A stretch of DNA of 64,000 nucleotides from Mesorhizobium sp. GbtcB19 (GCF_019091085.1 NZ_JAGXJY010000020.1:1-64000); one strand, 5' to 3'. Numbered from the stretch's first letter, positions 31,782 through 40,692 are shown. A program made the numbers and translations. The notes: generated from the letters alone by a model not told the origin.

Positions 31782-32534
31782 ATGAACTGGTCATTCCAAC
31801 TCTACAGCGCCCGAAACTTCCAGCCATGGAACGGCGTGGTGAAAATGCTCGGCGAGCTCGGCTACAAGCAAGTGGAGGGCTTCGGTGGCGTCTATGACGA
31901 CCCGAAAGCGTTCCGCGCCGAGCTCGACAAGAACGGGTTGGCGATGCCCACCGGGCATTTCTCGATCGACGCGCTGGAAAATGATTTCGACGGCGTGCGC
32001 AAGATCGCCGACGCGCTCGGGATCACGCTCTTGATCTGCCCTTATCTGATGCCCGATCAGCGCCCGGGCGACGCAGCCGGCTGGCGCGGCTTCGGCGAGC
32101 GTCTCGCCAAGGTCGGCGAGGTGGCAAAAAAGGCCGGCTACGGCTTTGCCTGGCACAATCACGATTTCGAGTTCAAGGTGCTTGCCGACGGCTCGCTGCC
32201 GCAGGACCACATCCTGTCCGCCGCGCCCGATATCGGTTGGGAAATGGACGTCGCCTGGGTGGTGCGCGGCGGCGCCGATCCGCTGCCCTGGATCGAAAAG
32301 CACGGCAAGCGCATCGTCGCCGTCCACGTCAAGGATATGGCCAAGCCCGGCGAGGGGCTGGACGAGGATGGCTGGTCCGATGTCGGCCACGGCACAATCG
32401 ACTGGGCGGGCCTGTTCAAGACATTGCGCGCCAGGAGCGCGGCGCAGTATTTCATCATGGAACAGGACAACCCCAACGACATCGAGCGTTATGCCCTGCG
32501 CTCGATCGCGGCAGCCAAGAGCTGGCAGGAGTAA
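31782..32534 (+). CDS. Sugar phosphate isomerase/epimerase (AP endonuclease 2-type TIM barrel)
   Basis: A cytoplasmic protein of 250 residues starting MNWSFQLYSARN. The metal-binding residues of the xylose-isomerase-like barrel are visible in AWHNHDFEF, GWEMDVAWV, AVHVKDM and FIMEQDNP. Such proteins accompany Gfo/Idh/MocA dehydrogenases in 3-keto-sugar or inositol catabolism (known pairing). GGACAGGACAG precedes the ATG. The reaction is not known. Confidence 0.88.
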   Translation: MNWSFQLYSARNFQPWNGVVKMLGELGYKQVEGFGGVYDDPKAFRAELDKNGLAMPTGHFSIDALENDFDGVRKIADALGITLLICPYLMPDQRPGDAAGWRGFGERLAKVGEVAKKAGYGFAWHNHDFEFKVLADGSLPQDHILSAAPDIGWEMDVAWVVRGGADPLPWIEKHGKRIVAVHVKDMAKPGEGLDEDGWSDVGHGTIDWAGLFKTLRARSAAQYFIMEQDNPNDIERYALRSIAAAKSWQE

Positions 32535-32539
32535 TCGAA

Positions 32540-33682
32540 ATGGCAGACAAACTTGGCGTTGGCGTCATCGGCTGCGGCAACATCTCGAAGGCGTATTTCT
32601 CGCTGGCGCCGCTGTTCCGCGGCATCAAGATGCGGGCCTGCGCGGATATCAACATGGAGGCCGCCAAGGCGCGGGCGAAGGAGTTCAAGCTCCGCGCCGA
32701 GACGGTCAACGACCTGCTCAAGGACGACGAGATCGACATCATCGTCAATCTGACGATCCCGGCCGTGCATTACGAAATCTCAAAAGCGGTGCTCGACGCC
32801 GGCAAGCATGTCTATTCGGAAAAGCCGTTCGTGCTGTCGATCGAGGAAGGGCTCGATCTCAAGAAGCGAGCCGAGAAGAAGGGCCTGCGCATCGGCTCGG
32901 CGCCGGATACGTTCCTCGGCGGCGCGCACCAGCTGGTGCGCGATCTGATCGACAGCGGCAAGCTCGGCAAGATCACCAGCGGCACCTGCCATGTGATGGG
33001 CCACGGCATGGAGCACTGGCACCCCAATCCGGACTTCTTCTTCCAGCCGGGCGCCGGTCCGGTGCTGGACATCGGTCCCTATTACGTCACCAACCTGATC
33101 CAGCTGATCGGGCCGGTGAAGCAGGTTGCGGCCTTCGCCACCACCCCGGCCAAGGAGCGCACCATCAGCTCCCAACCGCGCGCGGGCGAGAAGATCCCGG
33201 TGAACACGCCGACCACGATCCATGCGCTGCTCGAATTCGCGAATGGCGCGGTGATCACGCTCAACACCTCCTGGGACGTGTGGAGCCATGGCCACGCGCC
33301 GATGGAGCTCTATGGCGAAGCGGGCACGGTCTTCGTGCCGGACCCGAATTTCTTCGGCGGCGAGGTGCGCTTCACCGACGCCGCCAAGCCGGTGAAGAAG
33401 CTGCCCAAGTGGAATCACCCTTTCGGCGTGCCGAACGAGATGCATGGCCAAGGCATGATGGCCAACTACCGCACCGCCGGCCTTGCCGACATGGCGGTCG
33501 CGATCGCCGAGGGGCGGCCGCATCGCTGCTCGATGGAACTGGCGCTGCACGCCGTCGATGTCATGACCGGCATCCTGCGTTCCGGCGAAAGCGGCAAATA
33601 TGTCGCCATGCAGACAACCTGTGAACGGCCGGCCGCGCTTGGCGTCAAGGATGCGAAGGCGCTGCTGGCCAAGAAGAAGTAG
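32540..33682 (+). CDS. Gfo/Idh/MocA-family oxidoreductase
   Basis: An NAD(P)-dependent dehydrogenase of 380 residues. The Rossmann motif is GVIGCGNISKAY near the N-terminus, the EKP motif YSEKPFVLS carries the catalytic lysine, and the substrate region contains GPVLDIGPYYVTNL. It follows the isomerase by 5 bp and ends the transporter operon. The pair suggests oxidation of the imported sugar to a keto form and then isomerisation or cleavage. The substrate is unknown. Confidence 0.9.
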   Translation: MADKLGVGVIGCGNISKAYFSLAPLFRGIKMRACADINMEAAKARAKEFKLRAETVNDLLKDDEIDIIVNLTIPAVHYEISKAVLDAGKHVYSEKPFVLSIEEGLDLKKRAEKKGLRIGSAPDTFLGGAHQLVRDLIDSGKLGKITSGTCHVMGHGMEHWHPNPDFFFQPGAGPVLDIGPYYVTNLIQLIGPVKQVAAFATTPAKERTISSQPRAGEKIPVNTPTTIHALLEFANGAVITLNTSWDVWSHGHAPMELYGEAGTVFVPDPNFFGGEVRFTDAAKPVKKLPKWNHPFGVPNEMHGQGMMANYRTAGLADMAVAIAEGRPHRCSMELALHAVDVMTGILRSGESGKYVAMQTTCERPAALGVKDAKALLAKKK

Positions 33683-33713
33683 CCCGCGGCGATTATCGAT
33701 AATTTTTCCATCG

Positions 33714-33741
33714 CCCTCTCCCCGTTTTGCCGGGGAGAGGG
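33714..33741. repeat. Strong stem-loop after the CUT1 operon
   Basis: CCCTCTCCCCG and CGGGGAGAGGG are perfect 11-bp arms around TTTTGC. It lies 32 bp after the last gene of the operon. There is no clear T-run, but its position suits transcript-end processing or termination. Confidence 0.55.
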
Positions 33742-33785
33742 TAAGGAAGAGGGGCAAGCATCGATTCAATTCACATTAGAGCAGA

Positions 33786-33830
33786 GCATGATGTCGCCCG
33801 AAAACCGCTCCACACTTTTCGGCATCATGC
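33786..33830. repeat. Palindromic repeat, GCATGATG type
   Basis: GCATGATG and CATCATGC are the ends of a 45-bp palindrome with CCGAAAACCGCTCCACACTTTTCGG in the centre. The inner CGAAAACCGCTNCACACTTTT motif recurs at 38801-38849 and, in altered form, in the 44-bp repeats. Confidence 0.7.
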
Positions 33831-33873
33831 CCTAGCGGCGGTCGTGGCGCCGCTTCGATCCGGAGGATTCCCC

Positions 33874-34920
33874 ATGCCCTATGTCGCCGCCGAGAACCGC
33901 TACGAAAAGATGATCTACAACCGTTGCGGCCGCTCCGGCCTGAAGCTGCCGGCGATCTCGCTCGGGCTGTGGCACAATTTCGGCAACGACACGCCGCACA
34001 GGACCAAGCAGGCGATCGTACGCCGGGCTTTCGACCTCGGCATCACGCATTTCGACCTTGCCAACAATTACGGTCCGCCGCCCGGCTCGGCCGAGACCGC
34101 CTTCGGCGAGATCCTGCGCACCGATTTCGCCGCCTATCGCGACGAGATGATCATCTCGACCAAGGCGGGTTACGAGATGTGGGCGGGTCCCTATGGCGAA
34201 TGGGGCAGCCGCAAATATGTGCTGGCGAGCCTCGACCAGAGCCTGAAGCGCATGGGGCTCGACTATGTCGATGTCTTCTACTCGCACCGCTTCGACCCGG
34301 AAACGCCGCTGGAGGAGACGATGGGCGCGCTCGACCATGCGGTGCGTTCCGGCAAGGCGCTCTACGCCGGCATCTCGTCCTACAATTCGCAGCGCACGCG
34401 CGAGGCCGCCGACATATTGAAGCGGCTCGGCACGCCCTGCCTCATCCATCAGCCGAGCTATTCGATGCTCAACCGCTGGGTCGAGGAGGACGGGCTGCTC
34501 GATACGCTGGAGGGGCTGGGCATCGGCTCGATCGTGTTCTCGCCGCTGGCGCAAGGCATGCTGACCGACAAATATCTCGGCGGCATTCCAGAGGGCAGCC
34601 GCGCTGCCCAAGGCAAGTCGCTCAGGCCCGCCTTCATCAACGACAAGTCGATCGCCAACATCAAGGCGCTCAACGCCATTGCCGGGCGCCGCGGCCAGAC
34701 GCTGGCGCAGATGGCGCTGGCCTGGGTGCTGCGCAAGGGCAGGGTGACGACGGCGCTGATCGGCGCCAGCTGGCCGGAACAGGTCGAGGACTGCGTCGGC
34801 GCGCTGAAGGCGCTCGAGTTCAGCGATGCCGAACTGGCCGAGATCGACACTTACGCGCGCGAGTCCGATATCAACCTGTGGGCCGCTTCCGCCGAACGAA
34901 AGGGACCGCCGCGCAAATAG
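33874..34920 (+). CDS. Aldo/keto reductase (L-glyceraldehyde-3-phosphate reductase type)
   Basis: An NADPH-dependent reductase of 348 residues. The catalytic tetrad is visible in FDLANNYGPP (Asp, Tyr), ISTKAGYEM (Lys) and YSHRFDPE (His). The overall sequence resembles YghZ/GpR, which reduces L-glyceraldehyde 3-phosphate and methylglyoxal (established for E. coli). ATG at 33874 has a perfect GGAGGA site. The gene is monocistronic between repeats and the Zur-type regulator. Confidence 0.88.
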   Translation: MPYVAAENRYEKMIYNRCGRSGLKLPAISLGLWHNFGNDTPHRTKQAIVRRAFDLGITHFDLANNYGPPPGSAETAFGEILRTDFAAYRDEMIISTKAGYEMWAGPYGEWGSRKYVLASLDQSLKRMGLDYVDVFYSHRFDPETPLEETMGALDHAVRSGKALYAGISSYNSQRTREAADILKRLGTPCLIHQPSYSMLNRWVEEDGLLDTLEGLGIGSIVFSPLAQGMLTDKYLGGIPEGSRAAQGKSLRPAFINDKSIANIKALNAIAGRRGQTLAQMALAWVLRKGRVTTALIGASWPEQVEDCVGALKALEFSDAELAEIDTYARESDINLWAASAERKGPPRK

Positions 34921-35065
34921 CGATTGGTCGCCGCGAAGCACCGGTTACCGCTCGTGGCCCAGCAGCGAGCGGTGCGGAAACAGTGGCAAAAAGTCTCGTT
35001 CGTCGCTATCTCAAGTGAATGAGATCGTCCGCGTTTGCGGACGGCGCCATGAGTGGACCCGCAAG

Positions 35066-35470
35066 ATGACGGCAAGGGATACGCTGACCAAGAACCAGCT
35101 CTGCGTGCTCGAGAAGCTCGAGGCGTCGAGCGGGCCGCTCAGCGCCTATACGCTGCTCGACCAGCTGCGCGAGCGCGGTTTTCGCGCGCCGCTGCAGGTC
35201 TACCGGGCGCTCGACACGCTGGTGAAGTCCGGCTTCGTGCACAGGCTCGAAAGCCTCAACTCCTTCGTCGCCTGCGCCGAGCCGCACGACCACAGCCATT
35301 CGATGACTGCCTTCGCCATCTGCGACAATTGCGGCCAGGTCACCGAGATGTCCGATCACGATGTCGACCATCGCCTGGACGAGTGGGTGCGCTCGACCGG
35401 ATTCGCGGCCAAGAAGGCGGTGATTGAGTTTCGCGGGGTGTGCGCGAAGTGCCGGGCGGAAGCTGCTTAG
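35066..35470 (+). CDS. zur: Fur-family regulator, probably Zur
   Basis: A metal-responsive repressor of about 134 residues. It has a winged helix (LSAYTLLDQLRERGFRAPLQVYRALDTLVKSG) and a dimerisation domain with HDHSHSMTAFAICDNCGQ and a final CAKC pair, the two C-x2-C motifs of a structural zinc site. The lack of an iron-type HHDHH motif and the DNCGQV form favour Zur over Fur (inference). A 7-bp hairpin (35026-35043) lies in the leader. An upstream GTG at 35015 is an alternative start. No znuABC genes are nearby. Confidence 0.75.
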   Translation: MTARDTLTKNQLCVLEKLEASSGPLSAYTLLDQLRERGFRAPLQVYRALDTLVKSGFVHRLESLNSFVACAEPHDHSHSMTAFAICDNCGQVTEMSDHDVDHRLDEWVRSTGFAAKKAVIEFRGVCAKCRAEAA

Positions 35471-35505
35471 CTCTATACCACTTAGCCTATTGATGCCGGC
35501 GCGAA

Positions 35506-35665
35506 GCCCCCCTCTCTGTCCTGCCGGACATCTCCCCCTCAAGGGGGGAGATTAGCCGTAGTCACGGCTTTCGCCAACTTTCAACGTTGCAAGATGTGTG
35601 CCGGCGCCGGAACCGCCAATCTCCCCCCTTGAGGGGGAGATGTCCGGCAGGACAGAGAGGGGGGC
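35506..35665. repeat. Large inverted repeat with 48-bp arms
   Basis: The left arm (35506-35553) and right arm (35618-35665) are nearly perfect reverse complements starting GCCCCCCTCTCTGTCCTGCC. They enclose about 64 bp. It lies between the convergent ends of the Zur-type gene and polA, where it could act as a two-way transcription block. Rhizobial genomes often carry this sequence dispersed (from memory). Confidence 0.85.
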
Positions 35666-35696
35666 GACGGATCGCGGCGCCTCTCGCCCGTGGCGC

Positions 35697-38651
35697 TCAG
35701 TGCGCCTCGTCCCAGTTGTTGGCCGCCCGAGCATCGACATGCAGCGGCACGGACATCGAAACCGCCGGCATCGGCGCGTTCTCCATCACACGGCGCACGA
35801 CGGGAATAGTCGCCTCGACCTCGGCATCCACCGTCTCGAAGATCAATTCGTCATGCACCTGTAAGAGCATGCGGGCCGAGAGCTTCGCCTTGTCCAGCGC
35901 CTCCTCCATATGCACCATGGCGCGGCGGATGATGTCGGCGGCGGTGCCCTGCAGCCTGGCATTGATCGAGGCGCGTTCGTTGAAGGCACGGATCGACGGG
36001 TTGGACGACCTTATCTCCGGATAATGGATGCGGCGGCCGAAGATCGTTTCGACGAAGCCGTTTTCCCGCGCGTAGGCCTTGGTTTCCTCGATATAGTCGC
36101 GGATGCCCGGGAAGCGTTCGAAATAGCGCTTGATGTAGGCGCTCGCCTCGTCGCGCGGGATCGACAGCTGGTTGGCGAGGCCGAAGGCCGAGATGCCGTA
36201 GATGATGCCGAAATTGATCGCCTTGGCGCGGCGGCGCACTTCCGAAGGCATGCCCTCCACCGGCACGTTGAACATTTCCGAGGCGGTGATCGCATGGATG
36301 TCGGCGCCGTCGGCGAAGGCCTGTTTCAGCTGCGGGATCTCGGCGACATGGGCCAGCACGCGCAATTCGATCTGGCTGTAGTCGGCGGAGACCAGCTTGT
36401 GGCCTTTCTCGGCGATGAAGGCGGTCCTGATCTTGCGGCCTTCGGCGGTGCGCACCGGGATGTTCTGCAGATTGGGGTCGGAGGACGACAGCCGCCCGGT
36501 CGTGGTCGCGGCGAGCGCGTATGATGTATGCACGCGATTGGTGCCGGGGTTGATGAAGCCGGGCAGCGCGTCGGTGTAAGTCGATTTCAGCTTGGTCAGC
36601 TGGCGCCAGTCGACGATCTTGCGCGGCAGCTCGTGGCCCTCGGCGGCGAGGTCCTCCAGAAGCTGCGCCGAGGTCGACCACTGGCCGGTCTTGGTTTTCG
36701 AACCGCCGGGCAGGCCCATCTTGCCGAACAATATGTCGCCAAGCTGTTTCGGCGAGCCGATGTTGATGCGCTCGCCGACGATCCCGTAAATCTCTTCCTC
36801 GGCGCGGGCCGCGCCTTGCGCCAGTTCGCCCGAAAGCCGCGACAGGATCTGGCGGTCGACCGAGATGCCGCGCTGCTCCATTCGCGCGAGCACCGGCACC
36901 AGCGGCCGCTCCAGCCGCTCGTAGACGGAAACCAGGCCCTTGGCGGCGAGCCTGGGCTTCAGCACCTGCCAGAGCTGCAGCGCAATGTCGGCCTGTTCGG
37001 CAGCGTATTTCGTCGCGCGCTCGATATCGACCTGGTCGAAGCCGATGGCGTTCTTGCCCGAGCCTGAGAGTTCCTTTTTGACCGCCGGCGCGTGGCCGAG
37101 CCACTTTTCCGACAGCGAAGCGAGGTCGTGGCCGCCGGAGGTGCCTGCGTCGAGCACGTAGGAGATCAGCATCGTGTCGTCGAACGGCCCTACCTCGATG
37201 CCGTGCCGGCCCATCACGACGATGTCGTATTTCATGTCCTGCACGATCTTGAGAACCGACCGGTCCTCGAGCAGCGGCTTGAGCAGGGCCAGCGCCTCGC
37301 GGACCGGGATCTGGTTTTCCAGCAGGCCGCCGCCGAGCAGGTCGCCATTGCCGCTCGTATGGGCGAGCGGCACATAGGCTGCGCGGCCTGGCGCGATCGC
37401 GATCGAAAGGCCGACGAGATCGGCCTGCATCGGGTCCGACGAGGTGGTCTCGGCGTCGAGAGCGAGGGCGCCGGCTTCGCGGGCTTCGGCAATCCAGGCT
37501 TTCAGCTCGGCCGCATCACGAATGGCGCTATAGGCGGAGAGATCGATCTTGCGCGCCGTCGCCTGTTCCAGCCGCAGCGCCGAGAGCAGGGACGGGGTGT
37601 CGCCCTGCGGCGGCGCGTCCTCGCCCCTCACGGCAGGTTTCGCGGCGCCGTTCGATTCAGGTGCCGGCTGTCGCGGCGGCGCGCCGGCGCCGACATCGGG
37701 GCCATGCGCGGTATCGGCGCGCTCGACGGTGACGGCGGAAGCCTGGACGTCGCCGATCTCGGTCGCGGTCGCCTCGGCGACACGCCGCGTCAGCGTGGTG
37801 AATTCCATCGTCTTCAGAAAGCCGATCAGCTTCGGACCGTCCGGCTCGTGCAGGACAAGGTCGTCCAGCCCTTCCTTCATCGGCACGTCGTTCTTCAGCG
37901 TCACCAATTCGCGCGAAATGCGCGCCTTGTCGGCATTGGCGATGATGGTTTCGCGACGCTTGTCCTGCTTGATCTCGCCGGCGCGCGCGAGCAGCCCGTC
38001 AAGGTCGCCGAACTGCTCAAGAAGCTGCGCCGCGGTCTTCGGCCCGATGCCGGGCACGCCCGGCACGTTGTCGACGGAGTCGCCGGTCAGCGCCTGCAGG
38101 TCGATCATCTTTTCCGGCGGCACGCCCCATTTCTCGATCACCTCGGGAATGCCGATCTGGCGGTCCTTCATCGGGTCGTACATGCCAACCGTCGGTCCGA
38201 CCAGCTGCATCAAATCCTTGTCGGAGGAGATGATGGTGGCGTCGGCGCCGGCTTCACGCGCAAGCCGGGAATAGGTGGCGATGATGTCGTCGGCCTCGAA
38301 GCCTTCCATCTCGATGCAGGGCAGGTTGAAGGCGACGGTCGCCTGGCGGATCAGGCCGAATTGCGGGATCAGGTCCTCCGGCGGCGCCGAGCGGTTCGCC
38401 TTGTATTCGGGATAGAGATCGCTGCGAAAGGTTTTGGACGAATAGTCGAAGATGACGGCGAAATGCGTCGGCACCACGCCTACATTGGTGTTGCGGGCGT
38501 CCTGCATCAGCTTCCAGACCATGTTGCAGAAGCCGAGCACGGCATTGGTCGGCAGGCCGTCGGATTTGCGGTTGAGCGGCGGCAGCGCGTGATAGGCGCG
38601 GAAAATGTAGCCGGAGCCGTCGACGAGGAAGAGGTGATCGCCTTTTTTCAT
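35697..38651 (-). CDS. polA: DNA polymerase I
   Basis: A repair and Okazaki-fragment polymerase of 984 residues. The order is an N-terminal 5'-3' exonuclease (about 1-290, with LVDGSGYIFRAYHALPP and GIGPKTAAQLL), a linker, a 3'-5' exonuclease with intact acidic residues (LALDAETTSSD), and the polymerase (SADYSQIELRVLAHV, motif B with RRRAKAINFGIIYG, motif C VHDELIFE). Proofreading therefore looks retained. The start MKKGDHLFLVDGSG at 38651 matches the family; the longer upstream reading has no homology. Confidence 0.96.
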   Translation of the reverse strand: MKKGDHLFLVDGSGYIFRAYHALPPLNRKSDGLPTNAVLGFCNMVWKLMQDARNTNVGVVPTHFAVIFDYSSKTFRSDLYPEYKANRSAPPEDLIPQFGLIRQATVAFNLPCIEMEGFEADDIIATYSRLAREAGADATIISSDKDLMQLVGPTVGMYDPMKDRQIGIPEVIEKWGVPPEKMIDLQALTGDSVDNVPGVPGIGPKTAAQLLEQFGDLDGLLARAGEIKQDKRRETIIANADKARISRELVTLKNDVPMKEGLDDLVLHEPDGPKLIGFLKTMEFTTLTRRVAEATATEIGDVQASAVTVERADTAHGPDVGAGAPPRQPAPESNGAAKPAVRGEDAPPQGDTPSLLSALRLEQATARKIDLSAYSAIRDAAELKAWIAEAREAGALALDAETTSSDPMQADLVGLSIAIAPGRAAYVPLAHTSGNGDLLGGGLLENQIPVREALALLKPLLEDRSVLKIVQDMKYDIVVMGRHGIEVGPFDDTMLISYVLDAGTSGGHDLASLSEKWLGHAPAVKKELSGSGKNAIGFDQVDIERATKYAAEQADIALQLWQVLKPRLAAKGLVSVYERLERPLVPVLARMEQRGISVDRQILSRLSGELAQGAARAEEEIYGIVGERINIGSPKQLGDILFGKMGLPGGSKTKTGQWSTSAQLLEDLAAEGHELPRKIVDWRQLTKLKSTYTDALPGFINPGTNRVHTSYALAATTTGRLSSSDPNLQNIPVRTAEGRKIRTAFIAEKGHKLVSADYSQIELRVLAHVAEIPQLKQAFADGADIHAITASEMFNVPVEGMPSEVRRRAKAINFGIIYGISAFGLANQLSIPRDEASAYIKRYFERFPGIRDYIEETKAYARENGFVETIFGRRIHYPEIRSSNPSIRAFNERASINARLQGTAADIIRRAMVHMEEALDKAKLSARMLLQVHDELIFETVDAEVEATIPVVRRVMENAPMPAVSMSVPLHVDARAANNWDEAH

Positions 38652-38800
38652 GTCGGCAGGGATAGCGCGGCCGGGCCTCGCGGTCCATGCCAAAGGCGGA
38701 GGAACCCACCGGTTCGGGCAACACCCCTGACAGATCCTGTCCGGCAAAGCGCGCCGCGCGGAAACGGAATCAGGCGACGCGCTTTGGGTCATTTTTCTTC

Positions 38801-38849
38801 GTGCATGTCGCTTTCCCAAAACCGCTTCACACTTTTGGGCGACATGCAC
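38801..38849. repeat. Palindromic repeat upstream of polA
   Basis: GTGCATGTCGC (38801-38811) and GCGACATGCAC (38839-38849) are perfect arms around CCCAAAACCGCTTCACACTTTTGGG. The centre is of the same type as the repeat at 33786-33830. Confidence 0.8.
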
Positions 38850-38897
38850 GGAATCCGCCGCTCACGGGCATGTTACAAAAGTGTAATTTTCATGCCC

Positions 38898-38926
38898 TTG
38901 AATCGCCATGTTCAAGGACCCAAATA
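38898..38926 (+). promoter_or_regulatory. Promoter of the small RNA candidate
   Basis: TTGAAT (38898-38903) and CAAATA (38921-38926) are 17 bp apart, and transcription would begin near 38933. The -10 is weak but the -35 and spacing are good. Confidence 0.4.
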
Positions 38927-38932
38927 CACGTC

Positions 38933-39080
38933 ATCGGCAGTTTTCGCCGAAGTCCGGAGTAAGGCCCGTCCCCCGCCTATCCCGGGCAACTGCGGCAGCC
39001 TATCCCCCCTCTCCGGGCTGCCGCAACGTTTCGAGTAAAGACCGCCGTGGTTCCCCCTCCACCACGGCGGTTCTTTTTTG
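38933..39080 (+). ncRNA. Candidate trans-acting sRNA between polA and the M20 peptidase (alpha-r7/Smr7C-like?)
   Basis: A transcription unit of about 148 nt without an ORF. It is bounded by a promoter-like sequence and a textbook terminator (39041-39080). The body can form further hairpins, e.g. CGGCAG(TT...) and CGGGCTGCCG-containing stems. Its length and position beside polA recall the rhizobial alpha-r7 (Smr7C) sRNA family as I remember it; that identity is not verified here. No gene upstream on this strand would otherwise need the terminator. Confidence 0.55.
39041..39080 (+). terminator. Intrinsic terminator of the small RNA candidate
   Basis: ACCGCCGTGG (39041-39050) and CCACGGCGGT (39062-39071) are perfect 10-bp arms, followed by TTCTTTTTTG. 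This is the strongest canonical terminator seen in the window. Confidence 0.9.
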
Positions 39081-39174
39081 CCTTCTGGCAAGGCTTTCCG
39101 AGCTTGGTCCAACGATCGCGGCTTTTCGTTTCCGGTCCTGACCATTAGGGTCGGCCCAAAAATCGAAAGGCTCC

Positions 39175-40563
39175 ATGATGTCCAGAATCTCCCCCGTCCT
39201 CGACCGTCTCGACCAGAATCTCGACCAGAGCCTGGAGCGGCTGTTCGGCCTGCTCGGCATCAAGTCGATCTCCACCGATCCGGCCTTTGCCGCCGACTGC
39301 CGCAAAGGCGCCGAATGGCTGGTCGCCGAGCTCAAGCTGATAGGCTTCGACGCGAGCGTGCGCGACACGCCCGGACATCCGATGGTGGTGGCGCATCACG
39401 AGGGACCTGCGGGCGCGCCGCATGTGCTGTTCTACGGCCACTACGACGTGCAGCCGGTCGATCCGATCGAGCTGTGGGAAACCGACCCGTTCGCGCCGTC
39501 GATCAAGGAGATCGAACCCGGCCGCAAGGTGATCACCGGCCGCGGCTCGGCCGACGACAAGGGACAGCTGATGACTTTCGTCGAGGCCTGCCGGGCCTGG
39601 AAGCAGGTGCATGGCAATTTGCCCTGCCGCGTCACCATCCTGTTCGAGGGCGAGGAGGAATCCGGCTCGCCGTCGCTGAAGCCGTTCCTGGAGGCGAACG
39701 CCGCCGAGCTGAAGGCGGATTTCGCGCTGGTCTGCGACACCAGCATGTGGAACCGCGAGACGCCGTCGATCTGTGTGTCGCTGCGCGGCATGGTCGGCGA
39801 GGAGGTCACCGTCAAGGCGGCCAACCGCGATCTGCATTCGGGCCTCTATGGCGGCCCGGCCGCCAACCCGATCCGCATCCTGGCCAAGGTCCTCGCCGAC
39901 ATCCACGATCAAAACGGCCACGTCACCATTCCGGGCTTCTATGACGGCGTCGAGGAGACGCCTAGCCAGGTGCTGAAATCCTGGGAGGGGCTTGGCGAGA
40001 CCGCGCAGACCTTCCTCGGACCGGTCGGTCTTTCCATTCCGGCCGGCGAGAAGGGCCGCTCGGTGCTCGAACTCACCTGGGCGCGGCCGACGGCGGAGTT
40101 CAACGGCATCATCGGCGGCTATACCGGTAAGGGCTTCAAGACGGTGATCGCGGCGGAGGCGTCGGCGAAAGTGTCGTTCCGGCTCGTCCACAAGCAGGAC
40201 CCGAAGAAGGTCCGCGCCGCCTTCCAGGCCTTCGTGCGCGAACGCATTCCCGGCGACTGCTCGGTCGAGTTCCATCCGCATGGCGGCTCGCCGGCGATCC
40301 AGCTTTCCTACGACTCGCCGTTCCTGGCCAAGGCCAAGGACGCGCTGTCCGACGAGTGGGAAAAGCAGGCCGTCACCACCGGTGGCGGCGGCTCCATCCC
40401 GGTGGTCGGCGATTTCCAGACCTATCTCGGCATGGAATCGCTGCTAGTCGGCTTCGGTCTCGACGACGACCGCATCCATTCGCCGAACGAGAAATACGAG
40501 CTGACCTCCTTCCACAAGGGGCAGCGTTCCTGGGCGCGCATCCTCGATGCGCTGACGCGCTAG
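39175..40563 (+). CDS. M20-family metallopeptidase (dipeptidase)
   Basis: A cytoplasmic di-zinc hydrolase of 462 residues. The metal and catalytic residues are visible in FYGHYDVQPVD (His, Asp), GRGSADDKGQL (bridging Asp), FEGEEESGSP (catalytic and metal Glu) and LVCDTSMW; a dimerisation domain is inserted near residues 200-360. It resembles carnosinase/CNDP-type dipeptidases. Two adjacent ATGs (39175, 39178) are possible starts. It lies 94 bp after a strong terminator, so it has its own promoter. Confidence 0.9.
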   Translation: MMSRISPVLDRLDQNLDQSLERLFGLLGIKSISTDPAFAADCRKGAEWLVAELKLIGFDASVRDTPGHPMVVAHHEGPAGAPHVLFYGHYDVQPVDPIELWETDPFAPSIKEIEPGRKVITGRGSADDKGQLMTFVEACRAWKQVHGNLPCRVTILFEGEEESGSPSLKPFLEANAAELKADFALVCDTSMWNRETPSICVSLRGMVGEEVTVKAANRDLHSGLYGGPAANPIRILAKVLADIHDQNGHVTIPGFYDGVEETPSQVLKSWEGLGETAQTFLGPVGLSIPAGEKGRSVLELTWARPTAEFNGIIGGYTGKGFKTVIAAEASAKVSFRLVHKQDPKKVRAAFQAFVRERIPGDCSVEFHPHGGSPAIQLSYDSPFLAKAKDALSDEWEKQAVTTGGGGSIPVVGDFQTYLGMESLLVGFGLDDDRIHSPNEKYELTSFHKGQRSWARILDALTR

Positions 40564-40600
40564 CCAGGGGCGTGACATTCAACTTTTTGTTGATTTTTCA

Positions 40601-40692
40601 GCGGATCGCGGCAAGGACGGACTTTCTAGTGCATGTGCAGCGTCCTTTGCGCATCCCAGGGGATGCGCGGCGCTGCAGACCGCGATCCGGAG
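40601..40692 (+). promoter_or_regulatory. Structured 5' leader of ribonuclease D
   Basis: Three nested stems can form: P1 CGGATCGCGG (40602-40611) with CCGCGATCCG (40680-40689), P2 TGCAGCG (40636-40642) with CGCTGCA (40671-40677), and P3 GCGCATCC (40649-40656) with GGATGCGC (40661-40668). All stems are perfect. P1 closes directly on the GGAG ribosome site of the next gene, so folding could affect translation. Confidence 0.55.

Larger units (their letters stand above)
38652..38930. other. Gene-free region upstream of polA
   Basis: The polA leader, the repeat at 38801-38849 and the promoter of the sRNA candidate. No credible coding sequence was found. Confidence 0.6.

Noticed and set aside
35015..35065. 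GTG start extending the Zur-type protein by 17 residues
   Set aside because: The extension covers a leader hairpin and is not needed for the Fur fold; ATG at 35066 gives a normal length.
37092..39038. Long open frame (648 codons) antisense to polA
   Set aside because: High-GC codon bias of polA leaves the opposite strand open; the translation is low-complexity Arg/Gly/Ala/His-rich with no domain.
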